64,000 nucleotides of DNA from assembly GCA_037576215.1 (NCBI GenBank), contig JBANDB010000009.1:3162001-3226000 (forward strand). The letters are read 5' to 3'. Both the position numbers and the translations under genes were made by a program. The stretch's first letter is position 1; each line of letters opens with the position of its first letter. Origin of the DNA: Armillaria gallica. Its lineage: Eukaryota > Basidiomycota > Agaricomycetes > Agaricales > Physalacriaceae. This document shows, piece by piece, positions 11,122 to 24,100 of this stretch. The notes below the pieces were generated by a model. The model was not told where the DNA came from, ran no database searches, and saw only the letters and a list, made by a program, of their open reading frames with translations.

Positions 11122-14100
11122 ATGATTTGACTGACTTGGCGAAGGACTTAGTTTCACCTGGTACACCCATGTCACCTGCTTGTAAGGCTCATTGTACTTC
11201 TGTAGTAAACCATACGCATTTGAATATACCCTTCGCGACTTTACTACCGGGACCGAGACTAAGAAAGAATCAGCACAGGATGTCGGAACCGACTCACCGA
11301 TTAAGTGTTTGGCAAGTAACTCATTGCGAGCGAAAGCATCAGACGAAAAGGCACCCACCATAGTGCCACCTGTCATAACAGCGCCCGACCCGCGACTGGA
11401 CGGGGCAAGGGAACAAGCGCTTAGCGCCCCCCTTGGAGAAGCGGCCCCTGGCCAGGGGAACACCGCAGACGAAGAGCCAGAAACGCTCAAGCGGTTGACA
11501 GTGCCGCCTTTGGCCATGGCACAAGCAAAGGTGATGACCGTCACCGGGCTGAAGGAGGAGGATTCCCTGAATGCCATGCGCAGTGGACTGATAACGCAGC
11601 CTGACGACAGGCAGCCATGCAAGAGTCCTGGGTGCGTGAGCCAGCGTCAAGACGATGGCTGGAGCCAGGTTGGCAGAGGCCCTAGGCGGGAGCCGAACGA
11701 CTTGCTAAGTCCGGCAGGAACAGACTGGGCCAGTAAGTCCGTTCATTCAGCACAGGTCGAGTCTGCTGTCTGCGCAAACGACAGCCCTGACGTCCAGACG
11801 AGCTTGCGGCATTCCGAACACCCCCTAGGCGATCCTGATGAAGACCAGCGAGTAGCAAGAACTGTTGGATGCGCAACAGCCCCAACCAAGGCAGCCAAAG
11901 GAATGGAAGCTGCTAGTGCCCAGGCAGTAAAAAGGAGGCCTAAGGTACAAATGGAGGAGATCCCAGACAACGAGGACGATACGAGTTTCCAACGTAGTCA
12001 AAAAGCTAACCACAAATCCCCTGTAGCTCCCAAGGTGACCCAGTTGACGGTAGCGGAACCCTCGGGTTCCAGCGCAAAGACTGAGAAGGTCCCACACCGT
12101 TGGCTCAAACCCTTTGGGGCTGAATGGACATTGCATGGGATCAAAGACGCAAAAACTGAGTCAGAAGCCAGGGCCATCCTAAAGAACTGGGTTCATAAGG
12201 CCTGGGTGGAGGAAGTAGTCGACGAGATGATTGAGGGGTTACGAACCAAAATCAATGCATTGGACATAATGTATGAACTCCAGCAGCCCCGACGCTATGT
12301 TTGCCGATTAAGCAGGGGCGATAAAGCGCTGACGACCGACATCCAGATCGGAGTACCAGGGGAGCACCGCTCTATTGCCTCCTCGGCTCTGATTGATAGT
12401 GGCTGTACTAGCAGCGCCATCAACCGAGCCTTTGTAGAAACCCACAACCTCCCCACGCGAGCGACCATGGCACCCATCACGGTCTACAATGCGGATGGAT
12501 CAAAAAACAGTGCGGGACGGATCACGGCCTATGTGGAACTACGCATCACCATCGGAGATCATGCCGAAAGCATTGATTTGGCCATCACTGACCTGCAAGA
12601 TTGGGATGTCTTCCTTGGGCACGACTGGCTAGCCAAGCACAACCTGTTGATCAATTAGCAAACTGGGAAGATGACCTTCGCCCGGTGCCGATGTCATCAT
12701 GTTCCGCTTCCATTGCCAGATGCAGACCTGTACGACAAATGGGATGAAGAGCTCGAGGAAGGCGACACCATTCTCGCAATAAACTTTGAAGAAGCTATCC
12801 ACGTCAGAGCCATGCGACATGTAGCCAACGATTTAGCAGCCCAAGCTAATGCCGAAAAGAAGGCCAAGACGTTTGAAGAGATGATTCCCGAATGGTGTAG
12901 GGACTTCAAGGATTTGTTCGATAAAGAGAACTTCGATGAACTCCCAGAACCAAGGCCATGGGACCACGCTATTGAACTCATCCCCAACGCCAATGCCAAC
13001 CTCGACTGCAAGGTTTATCCCCTTAACCGAGCAGAACAGGAGGAACTAGACAAGTTTCTCGACGAGAACCTATCCAGTGGGAGAATACGACCCTCCAAGT
13101 CACCTATGGCATCACCGTTCTTTTTTGTCAAAAAGAAAGATGGGAAGCTACGACCTGTCCAAGATTATTGGAAGCTGAATGAGATGACGATCAAGAATCA
13201 GTACCCACTTCCTTTAATCTCAGAACTTATGGACAAGCTACGGCGCCAAGTACTTCTCCAAGCTGAACGTCTGGTGGGGGTACAACAATATTCATATCAA
13301 AATGGGCGATGAGTGGAAGGTGGCCTTCAGAACTAATCGTGGCTTGTATGAGCCAACGGTTATGTTCTTCGGGCTCACCAACTCACCCGCCACCTTCCAG
13401 TGGATGATGAACGACATTTTCAAGGATCTCATCACCTCCAGAAAAGTTACCATTTACCTCGACGATATCCTCATTATGTCCAAGACAAAGGAGGAACACC
13501 GTCAGATCACATGGAAGGTGCTGGCGATTTTACGAAAACACAAATTGTTCCTCAAAGCTGAGAAGTGCGAGTTTGAAGTCTTGGAGACGGAGTATCTGGG
13601 CATCATCATCAGCAAAGGGAGCATTCGCATGGACCCAGTCAAAATCAAAGGCATTCTCGACTGGCCAGCTCCGACCAAAAAGAAAGAACTCCAATCATTT
13701 TTAGGGTTCACTAATTTTTACTGGCACTTCATAAAGAACTATAGCAAGATCGTAAAGCCTATGACTCAATTAACCGGCAACGATGCGTGGAAGTGGGGGA
13801 AGGCTCAGCAGGAGGCGTTCGAGCAGTTAAAAAGGCAGCTAGCCGAGGACGTAGTACTCGCCATACCAACGAATGAAGGAAAATTCAGGGTGGAAGCAGA
13901 TGCTAGTGAAGGAGCCATCGGTGCAGTCCTCTCTCAAGAGCAGGATGGCAGATGGAGACCAGTTTCCTTCCTGTCCAAGTCCCTGTCAGTTACAGAATGC
14001 AACTACGAGATCTATGACAAGGAACTTTTGGTGATCATGCTGGCCCTCGAAGAGTGGAGGCATTACCTTATGGGCGCGTACCAGGACTTCGAGATCTGGA

Positions 14101-15958
14101 CGGATCACCAAAACCTCCAGTATTTCCGAAAGCCCCAGAAGGTAAACCGACGACAAGCACGGTGGATCACGGAACTGGCAGAGTACCACTTCACCCTTCA
14201 TCACAAAGCCAGGACCGCGAACAAGAAGGCCGACCTTCTCTCCCAACGAGTGGACCATGACCAAGGGCAGGACGACAATGACCAGGTAGTAGTCCTGTCC
14301 CCTGAGCATTTCAGAGCCATGATCGTGCCCACCATCGGAGAGACCCATCAAGCCATACAGACCGCCACCAGGAAAGCCCACCTGTGGGACAAAGCCATCA
14401 CTGGGTCCATCGATCACGATCGCGGCATGAAAATGAAAGACGGGCTCGTCTGGTATGATGGCAGGATCTATGTCCCCAGAGACCATGCTCTTGTGGAGAA
14501 ATCATCGCTTGATCCCATGACCACATCACTGCTGGACACCCGGGCATCGAAAAGACCAAGGAACTCATGCTACGAGAGTTCTGGTGGCCAAAGATGAAAA
14601 AGGATGTCGAAGCCTACGTAAAAGCTTGCAAAACCTGTCAGCAGACAAAAAGCAGCACCCAAGCGAAGGCAGCGCCCCTATACCCAAACAAAATACCTTC
14701 GCGACCGTGGACCCACATCTCGGTGGACATGGTGACAGGACTGCCAAAGAGTAACGGTCACGACGCTATCCTCGTAATCGTCAACCGTTTCTCGAAGGAA
14801 ATCATCCCTGTCGCGTGCTCTACCGAACTATCCTCGGAAGGGTGGGCAAAGATTCTACATGATGAAGTTTATGCCAGACATGGCATGCCCCAAGTCGTCA
14901 TCTCGGACAGGGGAACGGTGTTTGTATCGAAATTCATGAAAGACCTCTACGATCTCCTCCAAATCAAAGGGAATGCCTCCACAGCCTATCATCCCCAGAC
15001 AGACGGGCAAACAGAAAGGGTCAACCAAGAAATCAAGAAATACCTCCGTATGTTCGTCAATCATCTCCAAACCGACTGGGCTGAATGGCTTTCCCTTGCC
15101 GCATTTGCTCATAACAATCGTACTCACTCCTCCACTGGCAAAAGCCCCTTCGAAGTCAATTATGGCTATAACCCCCCAATTCTACCAGGAGCAAAACCGA
15201 CAATCCCATTCCGAACCCCTGCCTCCGGCACCTTCGTCTCAAAAATGCAAGACATCCATGCTTTCGCCAAAAAATCCCTCGAGAAGGCTGCATCACAAAT
15301 GAAAACACAATATGATAAAAACAAGCGTGCAGCCATCGAATATAAAATAGGCGATAAAGTCTGGCTCGACACAACCAACCTCCACCTCCCTCGTCTGAAG
15401 AAGAAACTCGATGATAAACGGACAGGCCCCTTCGAAATCACAAGCAAGAAGGGTGGCTCCGCCTATACACTCAGGCTACCAACCAGCTGGAAAATTCACC
15501 CCACCTTCAACAAAATGTTACTCACCCCTTATATCCCGCTGGCATTCCCCAATCAAGAACAACCACCGCCACCACCACCAGACTTGATCGACGACAAAGA
15601 ACACTATGAAGTCGAGAAAATCCTAGACAGCAGGCAGCGGAATGTCCAGGGAAAATGAGGTGAACCATCTAGGAGAGCAACCAATTACTTCGTCAAATGG
15701 AAGGGGTACGGACCAGAATCAAACAGCTGGGTGTGGGAAAACAACATGGACACAGATGAGCTCATCGAAGAATTCCTCGCTGAACACGTAGACCAAGTCA
15801 TTCATGCGAAGGAGGATTGGGAATACCACATTGATCCGAGGACTGGAAAGAGGCTAAGAAGCTGGGAGGAGTTATACGAACTATGGGACATATTCGGAGG
15901 AAACGACGACCCATCAACGGAGACAAAGTCACCCTTCGAGCAAGAGAGCATACCTTAA
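11122..15958 (+). pseudogene. Element A pol: protease, RT, RNase H, integrase, chromodomain
   Basis: Order: linker (11127-12280); aspartic protease with LIDSGCTSSAI (about 12390); RT from about 12990 with [13 protein letters not shown], a damaged DYW where DYR is usual, and catalytic IYLDDIL (about 13455); RNase H with EADASEGAIGAVL and WTDHQNLQYF; integrase with an HHCC finger (GHPGIEKTKEL, CKTCQQTK) and D-D-E residues in SVDMVTGL, ISDRGTVF and QTDGQTERVN; a GPF module (RTGPFEI); and a C-terminal chromodomain YFVKWKGYGPESNSW (about 15689-15780). Breaks: TAG for Trp at 12656, a one-base deletion near 13242, a frameshift near 14485, a TGA near 14510 and a TGA at 15656. It must have been functional before this decay. 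Confidence 0.92.
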
Positions 15959-15959
15959 C

Positions 15960-15993
15960 GGCAGTCGGGACGCCTGCCTTAAGGAGGGGGTAA
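15960..15993 (+). promoter_or_regulatory. Element A pre-PPT block and polypurine tract
   Basis: GGCAGTCGGGACGCCTGCC (start of 15960-15980) is followed by the purine run AAGGAGGGGG (15981-15990) and TAA before the 3' LTR. The purine run is the expected plus-strand primer. The upstream block recurs almost unchanged in B1, B2 and C. Confidence 0.75.
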
Positions 15994-16388
15994 TGTTATG
16001 ATTTATTCACTTTTTTCCTTTATCTTATCTTATCACTGGACCGACTGGGCCGCCAGCTACAGGAAGAGCATGCGACGTTCCCATGTTATCTCTCAGTTCC
16101 TCACGCTTACGCTTCGCAATTGCATGCTATGGCTCCAAGTCCTTGTACTTTGTTATCGACCACTCACGGACGTCTTATGCTTAGATCTTTGCCTTTCATA
16201 TTTAAGCAGTAGTTCTCACTTCATGTATGCCAGCCTCGAACTAACTTTAATCCATACTGAATCTATTGTTTAATTCTATGCCGAGAAACTAAAGACTTAG
16301 TCGGAATGCCTATTACTAAGGAAACGTTGGTGACTGCCTGAACACGAGACAGCCGGTGTTTATCCTTGATAGGAATTCAGGTCTAATA
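15994..16388 (+). repeat. Element A 3' LTR
   Basis: 395 bp, no indels against the 5' LTR and 11 substitutions, all transitions at CG/TG/CA dinucleotides. TTATC repeats lie at 16020-16034. Followed by the CAGGG target duplication. Confidence 0.95.
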
Positions 16389-18098
16389 CAGGGCAACACT
16401 TGACCTCAAATTGACCTGTGCATTATCAAGTGCACGATTCAATTCCATGATTGTTGCGTGCATGGCAGTAAAGCAAGATAAGTTTGAATTGATCCACGCT
16501 TGAACATGGTTGACCCTCATGTCAACAAGTCTCTGCAGATGGTGTTCTAATGCATCAGCCCAATCGCTGTCAGGTACTTCTTGTTGGTAATGTTTGTGCT
16601 GCCATGAGCAATGCAAACAGTCCAAGGTCGACTCACATTCTGCTGATGACTTACTGGAAAGGTTGAGGAAAAAACGAGCATCACTGTCTTTGCCATCAAT
16701 TAAGATATCAGTGTCAAAATTCTATGACCACAGTTCAACACGATGCTGATAAGTACAAAAAAGCCTGACCTTCAATGGCTCGGCTTCAGGTTCTATCTCA
16801 GTATAGCCATACATCAATGCATTAGGTAGCATTGCTAGCAATCATTGTGCATGGTAAGCAACAAGGCTCTCTAAATTAAGGTTCAGATTCTTGAATGTTT
16901 TGTAGTGTAAATCCACTTACATGACAGAGCACCCCAATCATTTGCCTAAATGGATGTCAGACAACTGGGATGTGTGACAATTACCACTGACCTTGAGCTT
17001 TGCCATCAATGTCTTCAGCGTAAGCAAAAATTCACCTGCAGCTGGATGTGTGAGAACTTGTTGGTCCAGTAGCTTTCACAGTGCAAAAAACAAGTTATAG
17101 AAACTCTTTGACTCAATGATTGGCCATGGAACGATATTCAGCCATCTGGAATGGAGATGCAAAATGAAGTTCGCATCCTGTTCATCCTGAACGATTTGCT
17201 AGTGGTGCAATGTACCATCATAAAGTAGCAACAGATTATCGTAAGTCAACAAACCTGGAACTTTGTGCGAAACCTTCATAATAGGATGATCAAGACCGAT
17301 ATTTGTAAAGTCAAATAACAACATACTCTTTGATGATCTCTGCCTTGTCTATGTCTGTAACATCCTGCAATAGATCTATAAAATCTGAAGGGACATTGAA
17401 TTTGAATAGCTGTTTTGGACCTTTATTACGATGACTAATGTTGACTGAAAGAGCGAGGGATTGGCGGCAGGATCGAGAACCGTAGATGAAGACTGGAAGG
17501 ACTGGAAAAGACCCGTAATGTCCTGAGATAATGCAAAATTGTTTCGAAAGAGAACCTGCAAAAGGTGTATCAATGATCAATCACACACAGCTAATCGATG
17601 GTGTCTTATACCAAGTTAGATATGGCAGTATTGAATAAAACCAAAAGAGTATCTTCTTGTGTGGAGTGCTCAATGCTGTGAACACCTATAAAGATAATGG
17701 TTGAGCATTGAGGAAAAATACAACAGAGATCAAAAACATCAACCTTCAAAATCAAGTGTGACTATCAGAGCATTGTCTGTTGGCGTGACCGAGAGCCACA
17801 TGCCCTTTATAAAAAGTAACATATTAGAATTGCATCGCAAACAAAGAAAGAACCTATCAGACCCATTGTTCTCATAGCACTGCCTGCAAAAGATGAGTCT
17901 ACAAGGTGATTCAGTGTGTAACTCTTTCCAACCGATTGTTCCCCTATCTATATCATGTAAGTGGTGAGCTTCCTGCATTGAAGACAACCTTACCTATAGA
18001 GGAGACAACTCTGACAGGCTGTAGATTTTTGAATCAGTCACCAGTTACCTGTAGCAACATTAGATTCATACCTTCTTGGCCATGTATGACTGGAAAAT
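16389..18098 (-). pseudogene. Large GTPase/VWFA gene, middle part with P-loop GTPase domain
   Basis: Contains the nucleotide-binding motifs of a large GTPase. The P-loop GEQSVGKS is encoded at 17921-17944 (G1, GxxxxGKS), followed by FAGSAMRTM; then MWLSVTPTDNALIVTLDFEG (G3-like DxEG, about 17744-17800), and, after an intron, VHSIEHSTQEDTLLVLFNTA (about 17640). FQSTLVIVIK joined across an intron to DVTDIDKAEIIKE (about 17330-17450) gives a G4-like IKD. This order and the size of the protein recall the animal very-large-inducible GTPase/GBP branch of the dynamin superfamily; that relationship is inference. The 3' end of this segment (16383-16625) is coding and joins 7978 across element A. Phase around the intron near 17815-17855 does not resolve cleanly, possibly through an indel. 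Confidence 0.72.
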
Positions 18099-18567
18099 TG
18101 TTACGATTTATTCGTTTTTCTTGCATCTTATCTTATCTTTGGTAGATAAGATAAGATGCTTACCCACTACTTTCTTTAGATCCACGACTCCTGGAGAGTC
18201 TTCATAAATCTTCACATCGCTAACACATCACGCTCGGTCGATGTGTATGCGACACGTACTCAACACGACTTAACATGTCTTGAGCACGTCTTATTCTCGG
18301 CTACTATGTATTTGGCTTATTCACTTTCTAACACGGTAGCCTCATCTTAGTGCCACGTATGGACACTGACTTTAGTATATAAGTAGCGTACTCAAAGCCT
18401 GTATTTCCCTAGCTTTGAGCTAAAGTTTATTCATACCGAAACACACTCCTTCTTGCTAAGAGCTCCTAAAGTGAGTCTTGGGCGTCAATCATCCAAGGGC
18501 TAGATGGTGACTGTACGAATGCGATACAGCCGATCTATTCACCTCTGATTGAAGTTCGGGTCTTACA
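18099..18567 (+). repeat. Element B1 5' LTR
   Basis: 469 bp, TGTTACGA to TCTTACA. A 37-nt perfect inverted repeat lies at 18123-18159 (16-bp arms, 5-nt loop) built of GATAA motifs. TATATAAG is at 18376-18383 and the self-complementary segment at 18411-18423. Confidence 0.95.
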
Positions 18568-18581
18568 ATTAGCTCAAAGCT
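18411..18581 (+). promoter_or_regulatory. Element B1 putative self-primer (18411-18423) and PBS (18569-18581)
   Basis: AGCTTTGAGCTAA lies 35 nt downstream of the TATA box start and is the exact reverse complement of TTAGCTCAAAGCT just after the LTR. Same arrangement as in element A with a different sequence. Confidence 0.78.
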
Positions 18582-18612
18582 TCTTACCCTCTTTTACATA
18601 GAACACTGCTTC

Positions 18613-19413
18613 ATGGAGAACGACGACGCTCGTATTATAGCCATCGCACTAGGAATACCAAGTGCCACTCTCATCTCCATTGCCCTCATTCTTGCTGTCA
18701 GGTTCCGCTATAGGACAAGACAACTACAGCTCCGATGACAAGAAGAGGCGCACTGTACCACCCCCTCAGTCATTACAGATAACTCCAATGGCATCCTGCT
18801 CGAGCAGCAGCCACCCTGACTCTTCGCACCCATACCACGGCGACTGATCCCAATCCACCAGTTCTCTGGGCCAGGAGTCAACCAAACGGAGATGGACGTT
18901 TCTGAGCAAGCTCCTCCCGTTATCCCAGAGAGAAACGCTCCTACCCCTCCCGGAAGGTCCCCGGCCGATGTCGACATCACCTCCGAACATCCCGCTTCCT
19001 ACTATGCCATGCTTGTCCCTCGAACTCCCACACCCGGCACAGACGCCTGAGTCACCACCCGTAGGAGGAGACTCAACGTGGGCTGCAACACACGACCCGT
19101 CGCCCCAGCCACCAATAATGACCCTGGGGCTGACAGGAACCCTGCTCCACCACCCGCAGCCGGTATTGATCCCGAGGAGTTCTGGGATAACATTGACATC
19201 CCCTACAGCGCCTTCTTCCTGACGTGTGACACCAATTTACCCAAGCGCCGCATACCCCCTTCAGGGAGGAACAGAACCTTCACAATGTGGAACTACCCCA
19301 TACAGGCCCCTGAGTCGACACTCGAGTCTGTACACGTCGAGGAACCCTGTCGCCAGCCCCTCTACCCTTGCACCACCCCCAAGGCGCAGTGGTTGGTGAG
19401 CACAGCCCCGTAG
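18613..19413 (+). pseudogene. Element B1 leader ORF with transmembrane segment, with stops
   Basis: Starts MENDDARIIAIALGIPSATL, followed by a hydrophobic run and FRYRTRQLQLR, like the B2 leader. A TGA at 18736-18738 replaces the CGA present in B2, and further stops follow. The same frame ends at 19411-19413. The function of the intact protein is unknown. Confidence 0.6.
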
Positions 19414-19588
19414 GTTCTCGAACCGACCTCCCCGAGCAGGTCATTGGGAGCGACTCACCCAGTGGTTCTGAGAGCGACCAACTCCACTGCCCGAGTTCAC
19501 ATGCCTGCCAAATGAGCCCAGCGAGTCAAGCACTGCAGTCGAGCAGCAGCCACCCTGCCCCCAACCCCTTTCCCCGACACGACAATCG

Positions 19589-21118
19589 ATGGAATCCCCG
19601 AGTCGTCCTCTAAGCAGGCGCATGAGCACTCGCCCTACTACCCCAGCGATGATGATGCTAACTGATGCCATCAATTTTTATAACAAAACAGACAATGACC
19701 CTTCCATTCTGATTCCTAGACTATTAAGGCAAGCAACATTTCTGAATATTTATAATTACTTTGCCTATGAACTACCGTTCTCTTTGGCTTGGGGAGCTTC
19801 CCAAGCCGGGAACAATTACTTTATGAAGAAAACCAGAGGTCTCCCAGCAGATGAAATTTTACAGTATGAGGCGGAGCGAAGCGCTCGCCTCCTATGGAAC
19901 GACTTACACCCGGATGCCATAATCGAGGAATTTCCTCCTTACGAAGAAGCTGCACCAGAAATTGAGATCCAGGAACCGATGCCAGACGAGCCACCAGTAG
20001 CGCCCCCTCGGGTCACCAATACCTTCGCCTATGTCACCAGGCAGGCGGCCCCAGGAATGTACCGACCCGGCTACCAACCATTTGCCAGTGGCGGCCATGG
20101 AGCTGGGGGAGGCGGTGGAGGTGGCGGACAACCTGCACAGCCACCTCCCACATCACCAGTACGGGTAATGCTTCCACATTTCCCAGCACCGCCAACAATG
20201 CCAGACCCGCTGATACCCTGGGAACTGCAAGCTGGAGCGATCGCCCCCTACGACGACTTCAAACCAAAAATCTTGAAGGAAGTCGACAATTTCAAAGGGG
20301 ACTCTGATGACATCGCTCGCTTCTTCCTAAAGTGCAAGCTACACTTCGACATCTTTAACCAGCACTTCCACCAACACCCACACAAAGTTGTCTTTTGTGT
20401 CTCTCGACTTGCAGAAGACGCCGAAAGGTGGTGGCAGTTGTGTGCGCAGATCATAGGAAAGATGCCAGACGGGGAACAGCAATATCTGACTTATGAAGAC
20501 TTCAAGTGGAGCTCAATGGCAGGTTCTGGAAGGACGCCGACTTGCAGATAAAGTATGTGCAATGGGAGAAGCTGAAGCAGTCGGAACACAAGGATGGCAA
20601 CAAGTTCTTCCAACTCTTTGAAGAACTGGCCTACCATGCTGGGGTACGCAATAACGACCAAGTAATGCTCCACCAGATTAAAAAGGCCGCCCGCCAGTCG
20701 AGTAAAAACACTATATACTCATCTGACAGGGACGTACCAACGGATTACCCAGCATGGAAGGCGCCTACTTCGAATCGATCTCAACTGGCACCTCAAACAG
20801 GCAGAAGGAATGACAGGGCCACCAGCCCAACCACAGAAGATGACCATGCCTGTACAGGGTGGTCAAACAAAGGCCCCTGTACTGACAACAAGAACAGTTA
20901 CAGGGACAACTTATGGAGGACGTGGGCAACCGATGAATATCGATGAAGCCAGGGCAGCCTCAGTGTGCTATAGATGCGGCAAGCAAGGCCACTTCAAGCG
21001 CGACTGCCCTACCATGCCCAAAACCTGAGCCGAGGCATTGCGATGTGCAAATGTCTACTGGGACACTCAGGATAGCCTCTCAATGATTGAGGAGGTAAAA
21101 GAAAGCGCCGAGAAGTAA
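19589..21118 (+). pseudogene. Element B1 gag with zinc knuckle
   Basis: ATG 19589 (MESPSRPLSRRMS) is conserved in B2. The capsid region includes FHQHPHKVVFCVSRLAEDA and FWKDADLQIKYVQWEKL; the knuckle is CYRCGKQGHFKRDC (20968-21009). Frameshifts lie near 20510 and 20770. TGA 21026-21028 follows the knuckle as in A and B2. The downstream tail AEALRCANVYWD runs to TAA 21116-21118. Gly-rich and Pro-rich linkers lie at 20085-20160. Confidence 0.85.
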
Positions 21119-24100
21119 TTGATTCAACTTACTTGGCTAAGGACTTGGTTTCGGCTGGTATGCCTATCACACTTCACTCATGTACTTATATATCGCCTGT
21201 AGTAACCACTGCGCATTCGAATATACCCGCGACTTCGCAATCAGACCAGAAACCAAGCAAGAATCAACCACCAGACACTGTGATAGTTGGACTATCGGCA
21301 GTTCCAGGAACGAGCACAGTAGTCACTGAGCTACCGGTTCAACGTCCAGCGAGTAACCTATCACAGGCGAAAGCTCAAGATGATGAGTCACCCGCCATAG
21401 TGACACCCATCATAACAGCGGTGCCTAGAGGATGTGACTCTGCGACTCAAGGTGATTCCTTGGACAGTGGAGTGTGCTTCAAGACAGGACCGACTGGATG
21501 GGGCAGGGGAACAAGCGCTCGGCGCCCCCTGACCAAGTGGCTCTACGGAGTCCCTGCCGCGCAGGGAGTTTCGAGGGAATAGCTTTGGCAAAACCTCCTC
21601 TGGTAAAAGAGAACACCGCACAGCTACCAAAGTGTAAATCCTACGATGGGGCTTTGGAGATAGCAACGGACGACAGCACCCGCAACACTGGATTACAGGC
21701 GATGAGGGACACGGCGAGAGACTATTTGCCCTTGGTCCTGAAGATGGACGAACCGGAGTCAGGTAAGAGCCCCTGATCAGTTGCCAATGCCTATCGAGAC
21801 GAAGGGTGACCTGACGATGGGGGAATGCTGAATGAAATGAGGGACCTGCAACAGAACACAGGCCCAAAGGTACCTGGTGAAGGCGACCACTCGTCGACGG
21901 TGAGAAGCGTAGGCAATCGTTGTCCAGTGGTGTCAGCCCAACCTGCTGTCTCTTCATGAGACGGCGCCTTTGAGGAAAGCACCTCCTGTTCCACGACCGA
22001 CCAGAAAGCCACAGGATTGGAAGCTGCTAGCGCCCAGGCAGTACCAAGGGGGCATCAGGTAGCTACTCTGAGAGAAGTACCTGATCACAAGGACATTACC
22101 AGTTTCATGATGAACAAGAACACTAAATTAACCCCTTTAGACTTAGAAACTGTGGTGACCTCACCAATGGTAGTCAAGCCTGTATGGGTCGACGTGAAGG
22201 TTGAAGAGGCCCCACAACTCTCGTGCACTTATACAAGCGGAGAGACCTATAGAGAATGGCTCAAACCATTCAGAGCAGAATGGACCCTATGTGGTGTTGT
22301 ACAAGTGCGGACGGAGTCGGAGGCGAAGGCAATCCTAAAAAACTGGATTCACAAAGCACGCGCGGAAGAGGTCGTTGACTCAATGATCGAAGCAATGAGG
22401 GGGATGGAGCAAATTTAGGTGCTCTGGTGGCTGCACGAACTACAACAACCAAAGCGACTTATCAGCGCACTAAGCGATAGAGGGAAAGACCTGGTTATCC
22501 CCGTCACTCTCGGGGCACCAGGAACTATTCCCCATATCACTACAACTGTGTTGGTAGACAGCGGATGCACCAGCAGCACCATCAACAAAAAATTCGTTAA
22601 ACAACACCACATCCCGACTTGAGCAACAGCCGCACCAATCCCAGTTTATAATGCCGATGGAACCAAGAACCAAGGAGGATCAATTACCGAATACACTGAG
22701 ATCAGTCTCAAAATCGGAGATCATTCTGAACAAATAGATCTAGCCATAACAGATCTTGGTGATAAAGAAATCTTCCTCGGTCATGATTGGCTAGCTCGGC
22801 ATAATCCGATCATCAATTGGAAGACTGGAGGATTAACCTTTGCATGGTGCGAGTGTAAGAAGAACCCATTCGTACTACCCGATGCAGATCCCGACAACAA
22901 GTGGGATGAGGAGCTGGAGGAAGGAGACACCATTCTCACAATAGATTTCATGCGGGCTATCCTCATTCGTGCGCATCATGCCAATGACTTAGCCGCCGCA
23001 GCCAATGCAGACAAAGAGACCAAGACGTTCGAAGAAATGGTCCCAGAATGGTGTCGGGATTTCAACGATCTGTTCAGCAAAGACAGTTTCGATGAACTCC
23101 CTGAGCCAAAAATGTGGGACCATGCTATCGAACTTACTCCCAATGTGAGCACCAATCTAGACTGCAAGGTCTACCCTCTGAACAGAAACGAACAAGCAGA
23201 GCTCAACAAGTTCCTAGACAAGAATCTCTCGAGTGGACGAATACGACCATCCAAATCACCCATGGCTTTGCCATTCTTCTTCGTTAAAAAGAAGGACGGC
23301 AAGCTGTGACCAGTCCAGGATTATCGGAAGCTCAATGAGATGACAATTAAAAACCGTTATCCACTTCCGCTGATCTCAGAACTAATGGACAAGTTGCGGG
23401 GTGCCAAGTATTTTTCCAAGCTTGACGTTCGGTGGGGGTACAACAACGTGCGCATCAAGAGCGGCGATGAATGGAAGGTGGCATTCAGAACTAATTGGGG
23501 GTTGTTCGAACCCACGGTTATGTTCTTTGGGCTTACCAATTCACCCGCCACCTTCCAGTGGATGATGAATGACATTTTCAAAAATCTCATTGCATCAGGC
23601 GCCGTCACCATATACCTCGATGATATCCTAATCATGTCCAAGACCAGGGAGGAGCATCGTCGCATCACATGCAAAGTCTTAAGACTCCTCTGGAAGAACA
23701 AGCTATTCCTTAAAGCAGAAAAATGCGAGTTCAAAACCTTGGAAACAGAGTACCTTGGAGTTATCATCAGCGAGGGGAGCATCTGCATAGACCCAGTCAA
23801 GATCGCAGGAATCGCAGAGTGGCCGGTACCAACCAAGAAAGTACAGCTACAGTCGTTCTTAGGCTTCACCAATTTCTACCAACGTTTCATCAAAGGATAC
23901 AGCAAGGTCGTCAAACCAATGACCCAGCTGACAGGAAACGAACTGTGGAAATGGGGAAAAGTGCAACAGGACGCATTCGAGGAGTTGAAGAGGCTACTAG
24001 CTGAAGAGGTGGTATTGGCAATACCCACAGACGGAGGAAAATTCCATGTAGAAGCTGATGCCAGTGAAGAAGCCGTGAGAGCGGTTCTATGCCAGGAACA

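Larger units (their letters stand above)
7984..16388 (+). mobile_element. Element A: Ty3/Gypsy chromovirus, 8.4 kb, both LTRs present
   Basis: Two 395-bp LTRs (7984-8378, 15994-16388) are flanked by a 5-bp target duplication CAGGG (7979-7983, 16389-16393). The internal order is leader ORF with transmembrane segment, gag with zinc knuckle, then pol: protease, reverse transcriptase, RNase H, integrase, chromodomain. Domain order and chromodomain identify a chromovirus. It sits in the large GTPase gene. Frameshifts and stops mean this copy is dead. The LTRs differ at 11 of 395 positions by my count. Confidence 0.95.
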